From: Homalodisca vitripennis | Taxonomy: Eukaryota > Arthropoda > Insecta > Hemiptera > Cicadellidae | Direction: 5' to 3' | NCBI RefSeq assembly: GCF_021130785.1 | Contig: NW_025776835.1 | Location: forward strand, 62,001 to 126,000 | Length of the DNA: 64,000 nucleotides | Shown: one piece after another, positions 11,831 through 23,115 of the stretch | Numbering within the stretch: the stretch's first letter is position 1 | Layout: every line of letters starts with the position of its first letter | Position numbers and translations under genes: made by a program | The notes under the pieces: model-generated | Databases searched by the model: none | Told to the model about the DNA's origin: nothing | What the model saw: only the letters and a program-made list of their open reading frames with translations

Positions 11831-12320
11831 GTATTCTGCAATTCTGGGCATAACTTTAAAAACTTTAGAAAGAATATGACACCTAATTTTGGAAGAGAAA
11901 TGTTGCGATAAATACAAATAATTGTTATTTTATTTTATTTTTATTATTATTATTTTATTTCACCTTAACAAACCTTGCTTGTTTGGTAAGGATGGTTAAG
12001 TTAAGATACCTTTCTATCACGCAGTGGTCTGCTGGATACTTTAAAAAAGCATGCCAAGCGTACCTACGTTCTACATACAAGAACCTTTTACCACATACAA
12101 TATTACACTTTAAACTTCAACTTCGCGTGACCTCTTTATTATTAGGTATTATTTAGGTTCCAGCTCTTCACCTCTTGCCAAAACACAACTTGGTTTACAA
12201 AACAATCTAAACACATCTTTTTTGTTACAACATTGTATCATATCCTAGCAAACAAGTTACTCGAAGTTTTGGAAATAAATAAGTTACACGAATATCTTGT
12301 TCAATATTACATGTGTGTTA
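11831..12320. other. No gene seen; collinear intergenic DNA
   Basis: Collinear with 33,530-33,970 and 55,790-56,240: shared CTTGCTTGTTTGGTAA, GTACCTACGTTCTACATACA-like and TTCGCGTGACCTCT words. No open frame is conserved. Confidence 0.5.
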
Positions 12321-12324
12321 AACG

Positions 12325-12522
12325 GTAAAATTAGATATTTTTCTTCCACGTGTATTTCACATAATGTTGTCTTTTAAATTTGAAAAAACCAAAATATATA
12401 GTATATATATATATATATATATATATATACTATATATTTTGGTTTTTCAAATTTAAAAGAAAGAAAGCATGTGATATATACACTTAGATACACTTGGAAG
12501 AAATATATCTAATTTTACGTTT
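12325..12522. repeat. Long inverted repeat around an (AT)n core
   Basis: The left arm (12,325-12,404) and right arm (12,427-12,522) are reverse complements through CTTTTAAATTTGAAAAA, CCAAAATATATAGTATATA, then less exactly through the CACGTG-containing outer part. The centre is alternating AT. The DNA could extrude a cruciform. A further right-arm copy is at 12,899-13,010. Confidence 0.8.
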
Positions 12523-12898
12523 ACGTAAAATATATATTATAAATATATTATATATATATAAAATACATAGACCAAACTTAAAAAATAAATATATACATAT
12601 AATATACATTAAACGTATAAAAGGCAATAGCCAAAGGGGTTCCTTTGAGGTTTCATGCAACCCGGATTTTACTTGCATGTCAGTTAATGTGCTTAATAAC
12701 CTAAATGTGTTAATATTTTCCATGTTTATTTTTATTCTTGAACTCAATTTCTTTAAATAAGCAAATGTATTTATCTAGCGTTTTCCTCGTTATTATCATA
12801 AGATCAATTTATACAATCTCATGAAATCACATGCATCATCTCGATCTCTGATGCTTAAAATGTGCATAAGTTACCATTTTCCAGATATTTTCCAGATA
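12523..12898 (+). repeat. Local tandem duplication, first copy
   Basis: From TAATTTTACGTTTACGTAAA to TTTTCCAGAT this copy matches 12,975-13,335, period about 470 bp, with indels. It contains the upstream half of repeat R (GAGGTTTCATGCA, CTTGCATGTCAGTTAAT). Confidence 0.7.
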
Positions 12899-13425
12899 TA
12901 TATATACTATATATTTTGGTTTTTCAAATTTAAAAGAAATCATTATGTGAAATACACGTGGAAGAAAAATATCTAATTTTACGTTTACGTAAAATAAATA
13001 TTATAAATATCTAATTTATAAAATACATAGACCAAACGTAAAAATGAATTATACAAAATATTAATAACCAACGAGTACACCACACCACGTGTAGCTAAAG
13101 GGGTTTCGTTGAGGTTTCATGCAAATTTTACTTGCATGTCAGTTAATTTTAATAGCCTAAATGTGTTAATATTTTCCATGTTTATTTTATTCTTGAACTC
13201 AATTTCTTTAAAAATGTATTTATCTAGCGTTTTCCTCGTTTATCATCATCATAAGATCAATTTATACAATCTCATGAAATCACATGCATCATCTCGATGA
13301 TGCTTAAAATATATAAGTTAGTCATTTTCCAGATTTCTTGCAAACAAACAGACAGACAAAAAGAAATTAAAAATTTCCAGCCTCTCGATAGATAGGCTGT
13401 GCTAACGCTCAATCAATAAGTAAAT
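12899..13425 (+). repeat. Local tandem duplication, second copy, with repeat R tail
   Basis: The second copy starts with the arm TATATACTATATATTTTGG. It continues past the duplicated part into R landmarks ACAAACAGACAGACAAAAAG and CCAGCCTCTCGATAGATAGG, which shows that this copy carries the original right flank. Confidence 0.65.
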
Positions 13426-13429
13426 ATTT

Positions 13430-14080
13430 TTGTTAAGAAAACCAAAAGCACTTAGAACCTCTAAGATCGCCTTATCAATGTAATTACCTTTACGTTAAAG
13501 ATTTAGAATGTGACTCTTTAATCCAGCACGGACATGTATTTGTTCGTTTAATACATTCAAAACGCCTTTTAGTTAGCGTTAAAATGCTGATTCATGGTCT
13601 TTTTATGTTGTTATATTCAAAACATGTCTCTACCGCTCGTTCCATAGCGGTGAGAACCCCCACATAGGTTCCTCGGACAATTTAATATGATGATGAGAAT
13701 TAAAAATTATTTAATACGATTCTCGTTGAAGCAAATAGTTCTTTTTACCATTATCCTTTCTACTGTTTAATATATTATAGATATTATTATTCAAAAGTTA
13801 CGTTAATTAATCAATATTCACCTGTCTTTAAATGAATTAACACGTATAAATATTTAAACATTACCAAGAATCAATATTAAATATTTTATAAATATGGGCG
13901 ATTTGTTATTGTAATAAGCTGTAATATGTCAGTTTTAACAAGTTGTCAGTAGCTTGTAATGTAACTAGAATATCACTAATATACCCATCTGTTTACACCT
14001 TTAACAACATTAATAACCTCTGCTATAAAACTTTTATAACGTAATATTTCTTCCATCCCAAGTGTACATACGGCAATGTA
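13430..14080. other. No gene seen
   Basis: AT-rich, loosely collinear with 34,650-34,970. No frame or motif can be supported. Confidence 0.4.
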
Positions 14081-14116
14081 ATGAGTACACAGGCTGCAGC
14101 TGATTGTTTTGCGTAA

Positions 14117-14255
14117 TACAACATCTGTATGGAGATGACGGCTATTACAACACCAGCCCAAGTACAGTCTGGTATGTTATTGTACAGAACTGTACTGGTG
14201 TGTGTTCATTCACCACACAGCGATGTGGTTACATACCACTTCAATCAGCGGGGAC
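14117..14255. other. Conserved island C, unit 1
   Basis: Positions 14,144-14,247 (104 bp) are identical to 35,020-35,123 and 57,296-57,399, although the flanks are heavily diverged. Two short hairpins are visible: AGTACAGT with ACTGTACT, and ACCACA with TGTGGT. A plus-strand frame from an ATG at about 14,130 is open for 40 shared codons in all three units (beginning MEMT, ending YHFNQ), then diverges. In units 2 and 3, but not here, it is followed by a GGTAACT donor-like site. I recognise no protein family; a regulatory or RNA role is equally possible. Confidence 0.65.
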
Positions 14256-14449
14256 GAACCGTAACCGTCACCGACACATACCGGTGTTAATCGCCGGTAT
14301 CACCATGTCCACCAATCATTGTTTAATGTTTTTTTAGAGATTGAAAGTCTGTAAACACTTTTACGGATATTTGCAGAAAACAACCACTATGCTTATCATA
14401 TTGCTCTGGTATAATTTGTTTATTTTTAACTAGTTTTTAGTTATGTGTT

Positions 14450-14515
14450 AGGTTGGTTATCCACCTGAGAAAGACATTACATCGCAGAATTCGAAACGTA
14501 GTGTTACTAATTTCT
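14450..14515 (+). repeat. Retroposon-end-like motif
   Basis: CACCTGAGAAAGACATTACA, then CGAAACGTAGTG. The same layout is at 35,325-35,385 and 57,605-57,660 (ACCTGAGGAAGTCATCAAAC, GCGAAACATGG). This CTGA-GA / CGAAAC style is common at ends of animal retroelements. Confidence 0.4.
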
Positions 14516-14774
14516 TGTATCACTAAACGCGCAAATGTCCGTAAAACCTCTGTTACCTCCTGCACATGTCTCTTGTTTCGTAATAAAAACATATTCCTTT
14601 TATAGTTTTATAAGACCTATCATTGATTGGCGCTCTTTAGGCAAAACTCAAATCAAAATGGGTGGTAAATATATTCTCAATAGTAAGAACATTAATAATG
14701 TTAATTTGTATTTCTGGATGTTAATGTTGTTCTTAGTAAAGTAAACAGTGCCAATAAAACATTGGCATCTTAAT

Positions 14775-14905
14775 CCGGACACAGAGGCGTGAAACCTCAA
14801 TGGCAAACTGTGCCAAAGCCTGTAATTACAGCGTGATTTGGAGGTTAAACTTTGATCGTTTGCCATCAAATGTAACTTTTTGTTGCAGTGCCTTCCCATT
14901 AATCT
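14775..14905. other. Conserved island B, unit 1 (paralogue of A)
   Basis: GACACAGAGGCGTGAAACC, CAAACTGTGCCAAAGC and GCGTGATTTGG introduce a core that aligns with island A over about 55 bp (GTGATTTG, AAACTTTG, TCGTTTGCC, AACTTTT-TTGC). On the minus strand the A and B frames align and end at the same TAA, with one 3-base indel between them (residues GGKRAKFDSQITPL in A, DGKRSKFNLQITL here). Related copies at 35,625, 37,695 and 57,905 have one-base frame changes. Confidence 0.5.
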
Positions 14906-14908
14906 AGC

Positions 14909-14984
14909 GTTACCTGCATTTCATTATATTCTATGATTAGAATATAATGGAATGCAGGTAACGAAACTGTGAACAGTTTCGTTA
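14909..14984. repeat. Two adjacent perfect or near-perfect hairpins
   Basis: First hairpin: arms 14,909-14,932 and 14,939-14,962, 24 bp with one mismatch, loop ATGATT. Second hairpin: arms 14,959-14,970 and 14,973-14,984, 12 bp perfect, loop GA, overlapping the end of the first. The parallel unit-2 site (37,830-37,890) has no such palindromes, so they arose locally. Confidence 0.9.
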
Positions 14985-15172
14985 TTTAAATTTCAGGCTA
15001 AGATTTCTTGAGAATTTTATAATAAGCTTTTATAAGCTATACAATGTTTTATTAACGTTGTAGGAGGTTGTAAATCAGTACAATCCGCATAAGTGTTGTA
15101 AGTACTGTAGTATGTATATTTTTTAAAGTTCACTCGACAACTAAAAAACCTTTTTCAAATTTAGTATTTGAA

Positions 15173-15196
15173 TGATATATATATATATATATATTC
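15173..15196. repeat. (AT)n microsatellite
   Basis: Uninterrupted alternating AT of about 22 bp. Confidence 0.9.
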
Positions 15197-15299
15197 ATTT
15201 CGCATGGAATATTCCATTAATACACTTAAGTAAGAATAGGTCTACATTTTTGTCAGTTTAAAGGTCCTAATTAAATAAACTCATATTAGTAAACTATTG

Positions 15300-16150
15300 A
15301 CCTGGTACTTTTAAAATTCTGATCACTTACTCGTATCTGGATACACCCGTTATGTGTCTAAATCTAAAAAAACTAGCCAAGAATGTCTTTATCTGTTTTC
15401 ATTAGTCGTCTAGGGGTCACGTCAACTATATGACGGTCCTATAGCATCATCTGGCTTCAAGGGTTACCAGTCTGGGAGTTCCTGAATTTGTGAACCTACT
15501 AAACATGGGGTTTCGTACTCAAAAAAGGTCTATCCCGTAATAGCTCGCGACTTCCAAAAATGATTACCAATGATGGATTACATCATCTAGAATTGGGTCT
15601 TTGGGAACTCCAAGCTTTTGGGAGCAGATGGTTCTATGAAGATTCCAAATCTCTAGATGCTTTCTGCTTGAAAAACTTTTCAGTTGTGTTAATCCTGATC
15701 TGTTTAAGCGCCGGTTTTAAGACATGCATTTATTACCAATGGCAGTCATTAATTCTCACTTATTTTATGTTCCGTTAAAAATTTGACTGTATTAGACCTA
15801 CCTTTTGAATATTAAGATGGTTTTTTTTCTGGGTTCGCTATAAAGTAAAGATCATAAAATGTATATACCAAACCTCTAAATTTATACTGAACCAATCAGC
15901 ATATCCCAATTATGTGTTTAACTTATCACACAGTTTGTATAGGAGAAATCTACTTTTGCTTATTGCTCAGAGCGAAATCTGTACCGGAAAAGGACGAGAT
16001 TATCCATCTATCACTTCCGGTTGCTACTTCCGCCTCTGATTTTGGCCGAATTGATACTGAATAACTTTGGACATCAATTTAACAAATCTACTAACCTAAT
16101 CATAATAATTCGTATTCGGGGTTTTCCGCACACTGAATATTATTCACTCA
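15300..16150. other. Microexon-module upstream region, alpha type
   Basis: Parallel to 35,950-36,700, 38,190-38,900 and 58,220-59,000. Shared words include ACCAGTCT, GGGAGTTCC, CTTTGGGA, the TCACTTCCGGTTGC stretch near 16,010 and ATTCGTATTCGGGGTTTTC near 16,108. A frame open in the 35,962 copy is interrupted by stops here, so I treat it as noncoding. Confidence 0.45.
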
Positions 16151-16482
16151 TCATAATATTATATTACGTTGTATTTTATGTAAGTATGTTTACTGTTTAA
16201 GAAGTATTCACGGAGATTAACAAATTAAAGCGAAAGAGTATATGTATTTTTAATATCTTAAGCTTAAATTATTTTAAATTTTATAATTCACAAAAATTAT
16301 TAATTTTGCTTCATTTTATTACTTTTGCTATTTATATTTTTATTATAATTTTCCGATGCCTGTAAATGCAAAATTGCTTATAGTATTAATATTTGAAAAT
16401 TTCTTCAACTAATAAACTTATTCAACTTTAAATGTATAATTTTTAATACTTTTACACTAATGAATATATTGTTCTGTTGCAG

Positions 16483-16506
16483 GTATAACTTTGGAACGTT
16501 TGTTGA
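16483..16506 (+). other. Candidate 24-nt microexon, alpha type (unit 1)
   Basis: A complete set of splice signals surrounds 24 nt. The branch-point word CTAAT is at 16,457-16,461 (branch A 16,460, 22 nt upstream), followed by the acceptor TTCTGTTGCAG and, directly after the exon, the donor GTAAGT (16,507). Read as G / TAT AAC TTT GGA ACG TTT GTT / GA it is open (YNFGTFV) and its length is a multiple of three. Paralogues are at 36,847, 39,245 and 59,154, all with the same signals. The partner exons were not found. Confidence 0.55.
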
Positions 16507-17221
16507 GTAAGTTAATTAAGGTCAATGCATTAATATATGACCTAAAGAATTTTTCTGCAGCTTTTATTATTACAGTACTGGAAGTATACATTTTTTATTT
16601 TATAACTGAAACAATTTTGTGAAACGGCTGTAACTTAATATTTCAACATTTCGCCTTTTCTCGTAATTTAGAAATTACAACCAAATTTGTCTTCTATTTT
16701 TTTAAATGTATTACTGCATTCATTACAATGATGCTTGAGGAAAGGATCGTGGACATTTAACTGGACCATTTGTAATGTAGCGTCCGACGTTTTCGAAAAT
16801 TCTATCTAGGTGATAAGTGTTACATTTTTGCGCATATATCTTTCAGTATACTCTTGTTGTTTTTATAGTTGGAAAATGTCATATTAAGAAATTAACATGA
16901 ATTGTGCTTAAATGTTACCGTACCATGGCGAGCTAACTGCTATAAATGATTGGAATCGTCTTTTTTAAGATATTTTTGTGGTCTCAATATCTGTAAAACC
17001 TCCATTGACTTATTATAATTTACAATACTTAGATAACACTCTTGTTTAATTAAAAGACAGTATTGTTGTATAGTATAAATTAGAAACATAATTACAACGT
17101 TTTTATAAAACGCAGCAGATTTTCAAAAAAATCCTAATTCTACAATAAATTAGTTAATGGTGTATCTATATGATTTGATGCATCCTAAGGAATCGTATTT
17201 CTAAGGACCACAATAGTGTAT

Positions 17222-17222
<1 letters not shown>

Positions 17223-17304
<82 letters not shown>
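17223..17304. repeat. (CA)n(TA)n microsatellite
   Basis: About 50 bp of CA followed by about 32 bp of TA. Confidence 0.95.
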
Positions 17305-17306
<2 letters not shown>

Positions 17307-17859
17307 CTTGCTTAACTGACTCGTTTCTCTCCTCGTTGTTTCTCACTACCCATAATGTATGTTTTGGGAACATTTTCACGCTCAAAAATTTATATCAGAA
17401 ATAAGAAGAGTCTGGCATATCATGGTCATATGTGTATTTGTTAAGTCAGCTACTTTTTTTGTACTATTTCAACCAATTTTTATGGATATAAGACATGTAT
17501 GGTTCCAATATTAAGCTCTTCTTACCAGTTATCTAAATAAAAATATGTAAAATTTTGTTACCATATAATTTTTTGTTTAGTTATTGAAACATTATTAACA
17601 ACCGTCACATTATTTTGATGATTTTTTCCAGAAGAAGTAAGGTATCTTTCAATGTAATGTTCTGTTATTGAATAACTTCATACATAAGACCTCAATTTAA
17701 ATTTCTAAATTTAAATGTATTATTCTTATAGCTTGGTTTTCAAACCAAGAACTTATAAAGATAATTGTACAGTTCAGAATTAACTTTGTGGTGAAAACTA
17801 GTTACGTCTCTAAAATCCTTTCTATCCCCTAATTATTGAAATACTACCACATTACTGGA

Positions 17860-18060
17860 GAGCTTGTAGGATACAACGCGGATCAGTCCACTTCGAGCCC
17901 CATTTAGAGGAATTGAGAGAAGAATCTGGAGACCATTGGAATTGGTCGGGGCGGAGTGGGACGTGACGTAACATCACGTAGCTCATATTTCGTTATAGTA
18001 ACGGAACGGTAGACGCCATTTTGTGTACTCAAACACGTGCAGCTGAGCTCGGGTTATTAA
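17860..18060. other. GC-rich private stretch with CRE-like sites
   Basis: Locally GC-rich. Contains GGGACGTGACGTAACATCAC, a pair of facing CRE-like half sites, and GACGCCATTTTGTG. No counterpart in units 2 or 3 was found. Could be a promoter-like element or part of a mobile element; no open frame supports a gene. Confidence 0.35.
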
Positions 18061-18069
18061 TACACTAGG

Positions 18070-18390
18070 TATGAGCACGCCACACACTGTGTCATGTAAC
18101 AAGCTTCACTAATGCTGCATGCAAAATATCGAGTCTATGGCTACATGAGTAAAGGTAACCCATGAGACCAACATAACAATGTTCGCTAACGGCCATTAAA
18201 ATACCATGGTGTGACACGCACCAACATCAAACTCGATGTTTATTTTATAGAAATGTAGCTTCATGCTAAACTCCAAGTCTATATATAAGTTTGTTTTCGA
18301 GATATCGTGCAGACATACGGATGTGAAGTTTTTTACAATCCCTCGAGCCCTTGAGTGATAGGCTTCGCTGACGCTCAGACAAAATACACT
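18070..18390 (+). repeat. Interspersed repeat R, near full length
   Basis: Has both halves: CATGTAACAAGCTTCACTAA and GCTGCATGCAAAATATC upstream, then AGACCAACATAACAATGTTC, CATGGTGTGACACGCACCAA, CATCAAACTCGATGTTT, GTAGCTTCATGCTAAA, TTTCGAGATATCGTGCAGAC and GAGTGATAGGCTTCGCTGAC. Confidence 0.7.
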
Positions 18391-18690
18391 CTACTTGAAA
18401 AGTGTTTTCAAGAATATTTCAATTTTAAAATACGCTTATTGAGTAAGATTAAATATACTTCTCTTGGTTGATAAATACCAGCATAAGTTCCAAACTGTGG
18501 GTAGATGGCCAACAATATTAAAACAGATAAAAGGTATGGCACTTTTTTTTCAACAAATTTCTTGTTCGTGGGGTCACGATGGGTGGAGACGCTAATTAAC
18601 CCTCGAGATAACCATTCATTGGTAGTACTATCCAGCATCCAAAATAACTTGACATAGTCATGATTACTTCAAAATGACAAAGTAATCTGA

Positions 18691-20990
18691 CGTCAGTTTT
18701 TGGAATGTCTCTACTTATCCATTTTAGCCATCGCGGGATCCATATCCCAAATTGGTACAGTCACCTTTTCATTGGTAGCGTGACAGGGGCAGCGACAGTC
18801 AACCTCGCTGTTGTGAGTGACAACTACTACGCGCGATTGCGAGAGGTACAACCGGGACGTTACGATAGTCAATGTGTATTCGAATGTTGAAAATAATGCA
18901 TGTTATTTACTTATTATCAATCTAATCGGTTTAATAAAATTGTACTGATTATTTAATTTTAACAGATTATTTCTAGAATAGGGATTGATATCTATACTAG
19001 TACTTTGAATATTGATATTATATTTAAATAATTTCTTACTAGGACGAAACATTAAGTAATATTCATAAAAAAAAGTTATAGTTGCCTGTAAAGTCGGTTT
19101 TACGGGCGAAGATTTAACGTGACAACGTCTTTTTCTCGGTAGAATATTTATTGATATGAATATTATTAAATTGCACAATAGGAACAAGGAATTGAATGAA
19201 AATAAGAATTGCACAAATTTTAACTATAGAAATATATTTTTTACTAAAACATTGTACATAATTTGAAATTAATTAAAATTTGTTATTGTAAATGGTAAAG
19301 TTGAATAAAACATTTACTAAAATTGGAATTTGAAATTCTTGCTATACACAGTTAAATTCTAACTCCGCGCGTGGTGATTGGTCGGTTTAGTTCGTTTGTT
19401 TGGTCGCACTGTTATGACAGGTTAGAGGTTATAATTTGTTATTTTAAATGTTTGACTAGCAATACGCGCTGTTTCTTCTCAATCGACTGAATTACGATTG
19501 ATTGCAGAGTGATTTAAACTAATAATTTACTTAACACTATCAACATTTGTCAATAGTATGACATAACCTATAAACTCAGTTTCTCAACTTTTGTGTCAAT
19601 CTAACAATTAATCAATCAATCATAGTTTACGATAATGAAATATCAGTGTACAATTATTTACCTTTATTGTTGTAGTTGTTGTAAATGACGAATCTAAGCA
19701 CTCCACATTTTCACGAATAAACATAGTTATCTGCTTTATCCCGTGCGGCGGACCCACAGTTATCTGCTTTATCCCGTGCGGATCCCGTGCGGCGGACCCA
19801 CTGGACGGGCATCGTAACGTTACCGGGCGTTACACTTTTTCATGAGTGACTCCGAGCCGCAACCTAATTTAAGACGTTGTCACGTCAAAACACAACACTT
19901 ATTGTTTAATGTAAGGCAATCTCGATTACACCCAAACATAACAGTACAAGTACATTTATGCCTACGTTAATGATGGGTGAATTCCATAAGAAGTAAGATT
20001 GAATAACAAAACACTGCGAACCACAAACAATACAAATGGACAAATCTGAACTTAAAATCAAACATCTGATTTCCAACTATGAATTTTACAACAGCAGCTT
20101 ATCCAGCAAAACGAAGAATTCAATTGGATGATTGAATCAAAAATGTTAATTTCAATAAATCGCTTGCCACAATTGGAAAAGTTGTACCTTTCATTGATTA
20201 CTGAACAGTATACGAGAAGATACCGTACAATCTGTTGCCACTTAAAACGTGTTTGCCACGACAAAGCGAGTAAAGCGATAAAGTTTGAGTGAGTTGCAGA
20301 AAAGTATTGATTGTGCTTTAACTACTAACTCTGAAAATAATAAAAAAAAGTTCTAATTTTTATAATAGTATATAATACACATAAATTAGTTATTACTACA
20401 AGTTTAAAGGCATTACAAATTCGAACAGAAGGTTTATAGTAGCTCTATCTATGCGTCACCGAACACAATTAGCTTTACCAAACAAATTTCAGACACAATC
20501 CTCGTATTGATGCAAGGTCTAGTCTCTTAAAGTCAAATGTTGTAATGTCAAATAATTCACCATGAAGCATCACCGACTAATCTAACAATAATCCTGATAT
20601 CTCATCAGGAATAATATTTTTTAACTGTCAACAAATTATAAATTTTGTTAATATTAAATCCTATTCTTCGTTAATTTTTAATTTAAAAAATTTAAATTTA
20701 AACATTACAAAAGAATATTCATAATCGCTGAAACTCGTTATAAAAGTTTTCATATATAGCTGTAATTGTTAATTATTTATAAAGATTTAAAAACTGCCAA
20801 TTAAAGTACTACAATAATTTTTACAAACATTTAGCAAATACATGAACGAATTTTTTTCTCCAATGCATAAAGTTTGCCAATAAAAAAATTCAGACTAATA
20901 CTATTGCAATCTGCTTCTTTTTAATCTCAGCCATTATATAATAATTTGACGTAATGAAATCTAATAAAATTGGATGACAACTAATTGCAC
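18691..20990. other. Segment missing from unit 2 (2.3 kb)
   Basis: Unit 2 joins the equivalent of 18,690 directly to the equivalent of 20,991 at about 40,990 (AAAGTAATCTGAC then AGAACTACTATTG), with AC at the junction shared by both unit-1 ends. Unit 3 still has DNA resembling 20,900-20,990 at 60,900-61,000, so unit 2 lost the segment. Within it, 18,700-18,890 is GC-richer with an open stretch of about 60 codons of unknown nature, and the rest is AT-rich. Confidence 0.65.
19723..19880. repeat. GC-rich repeat fragment with internal 33-bp duplication
   Basis: AGTTATCTGCTTTATCCCGT followed by GCGGCGGACCCAC occurs twice in tandem, the second copy with an extra GCGGATCCCGT. Then comes GGACGGGCATCGTAACGTTA. 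The composition is unlike its neighbours and suggests a mobile-element fragment of unknown class. Confidence 0.5.
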
Positions 20991-20991
20991 A

Positions 20992-21071
20992 GAACTACTA
21001 TTGTACGAGACCTTAATTGGATTAGTTAATTAGTCTATAGATATACAATTGGGATTAATACACATATCAAT
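20992..21071. promoter_or_regulatory. Conserved island E, unit 1 (homeodomain-type motifs)
   Basis: The 40 bp at 20,993-21,032 are identical to 40,992-41,031 and 61,005-61,044. They contain TTAATTGGATTAGTTAATTA, that is TTAATT, GGATTA (Bicoid/Otx-type) and TTAATTA (Antennapedia-class) within 20 bp. The regulatory reading rests on motif density plus conservation and is inference. Confidence 0.5.
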
Positions 21072-21579
21072 GTATGAATATGAGATGTAATTGTAACAGA
21101 GGATTAATGGTAAAATAATTAATACAATTTATTTCATATTACATTTGCCAACACTTGAGTCACACATTCTTCGATGGAAGATATTGTATTATTACTATTT
21201 AAAGTTTCTTATTGACGATGGAAAATTTGAAAGAAGAATAAGATTTAAGGCTTTTTTCCACCGTTTATATAAACCAATTTAAGATATCTGATTCGTTCAA
21301 AAGTAAGGGTTGGGGTCGGAATTATGGGACAATGGGTATAATAAAAAGTATGAAAAATGCACGTTTTATATTTCTAAACGAAACGCACTATACAAAACAT
21401 ATAACTAGTATAACAAAACTAATAATTAGGTTTGCACAGTGCATATTTGAGTCAAATAATTTTTATAAATACACATTCAATGTAATTTTAAACTAAATTT
21501 CTTAAAAGGTACTTAATTTTGCAAAATATTATGGTGTAGTCACGTGAAAACAAAACAAGGTTATTTCGAAATAATTTTC

Positions 21580-21750
21580 TCAATTGTATTAAATGAATTA
21601 ATCCTAAGAGCTGCTCTGGTGTGCACGGGTAAGTGAAGGCAATAAATATGCGGAGAAGTAAAGGCAAGAGACCTACTGACAGTATGTTATAGGTCTCACG
21701 GGTCTATTTTGGAAGTGATCCACATTAAAGTCCGATCTTCAATGTCCATT
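21580..21750. other. Conserved hairpin block F, unit 1
   Basis: A perfect 8-bp stem, GAGACCTA (21,668-21,675) with TAGGTCTC (21,690-21,697), closes a 14-nt loop. In unit 2 (41,641-41,670) the stem is intact while the loop has two changes. Flanks such as CACGGGT, AGTAAAGGCAAGAGACC and AGTGATCCACATTA are shared. It could be a small structured RNA or simply recent common ancestry. Confidence 0.4.
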
Positions 21751-21759
21751 TAGTTCCCT

Positions 21760-22680
21760 TCCCATTTAGGTTGCAAAAGATAATTAAATATCACATTAAG
21801 TAAATTTATATGAAAATTTATACAATATTCAAATATTTTATTATTGAACACAAATGTTATTGATTGAATATTTACAAATTAAAAACTTAATTACCATTAA
21901 CATTATATTACATCATTTACTTCTGATCGATTCGGGATTCTCAAATTTCCTTCAGAATCGCGTAAAATTTTATCGGAGGATGTTTTCATAGATTCTAAAA
22001 TTACCAACGTCCATTTCAAAAATATTTCCCCCTCCATATTCCAGAATATTTCTAATTGTGACATCGAGTAACATACTACACTAGCTTTTATGATAAAATA
22101 CAAAGTTTGCAAGAAAATCAGTACACTATCAATGTGCAAATTGGTACTGTTTCAACAAAAGTACTTATTTATTTCTAAATTAATTCTACGCCATGTTGGG
22201 TGAAGTCACCTAAGACATCTATAATATCGTATTACCTCATAAAGGCATTATAGCTGTTATATCCACGTACAAACGCACACATAACTTCACACACCCAGAT
22301 AGCCCAAATACGATCTTGTGACGACGTTTTTCGAAGTTTGTTATTTATCTAGACGGCTACCCCATCACTGGACCACTAGAGCCACTTTCTAGGCGTTGAA
22401 CGGCTTCGTCACAAAGTTACTTGTGTATAACATTAATCATTCTTTACTGTCATTCTAAGTGATAAAACAATAAAATACGTTAACAATAATTATTCAAATC
22501 TCTACCAAAATAATACGGCACCCATCATTTTATTTCTTGCAGACATAAATGTTAAAATTCTAAAGTATATACTTATCAAAATATTCCCTAATTGTATGTA
22601 CACACTCATGCTCTTGCCATATCCATAATAAAATATTCGTAAAACATTAAAATAATAATTATAATACGTTATGTTATATT
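21760..22680. other. No gene seen
   Basis: Collinear with 41,760-42,170. A minus-strand frame at 21,903-22,139 is not preserved in unit 2. Confidence 0.45.
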
Positions 22681-22739
22681 ATTCATGAGTCATTCCATTA
22701 TAATTATCTTCTATAGGATAACAGGGTTTCGTACTCGTG

Positions 22740-22905
22740 GTTTTTGCACGGGACTTGCATTCTCTGCAGTGACAAGGGACTGCAGCAGACTCCCCCACCT
22801 GACGAAGAGGATAGATTCCAATCCTCGAAAGGTTGAGTTTATATCTTTTGTAACATATAAAGATGGCAAATATCCGAAATGCTGTTATCCTATTAAGCCT
22901 TCCAT
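22740..22905 (+). repeat. Retroposon end with hammerhead-like core
   Basis: CTGACGA (22,799-22,805), one extra A, then GAGGAT (22,807-22,812) that can pair with ATCCTC (22,821-22,826), then GAAA (22,827-22,830). This is the order of the hammerhead ribozyme core (CUGANGA, stem II, GAAA). Downstream TTTTGTAACATATAAAGATG and GGCAAATATCC match the family at 25,014 and 48,205. The extra A and the lack of a clear stem III with a cleavage triplet argue against an active ribozyme. Confidence 0.4.
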
Positions 22906-22964
22906 CGTCATTAAAAACACTTTAAAACAAAGCATCTTCTATACATATACAAGAACAAGTTTGT

Positions 22965-23115
22965 ATATATGATATAATATATTCAGAAACTATTTGACCG
23001 ATCATTTGCACGTATAGGCCATGTATTATTCTACGGAGAAGGTTTATATGCTATACGCATTGACGTAACTAGCCAGCAAGCAGCGCTGCAAAAGATAACA
23101 GTTTTTAAAGCGCCT
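22965..23115 (+). repeat. RTE-type retrotransposon 3' region, fragment
   Basis: TTCAGAAACTATTTGACCGA, then TTTGCACGTATAGGC, GGAGAAGGTTTATATGCTAT resemble the usual 3' untranslated part of RTE-clade LINEs and the SINEs that use them. No coding part is present. A shorter relative is at 42,265-42,335. Confidence 0.5.
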
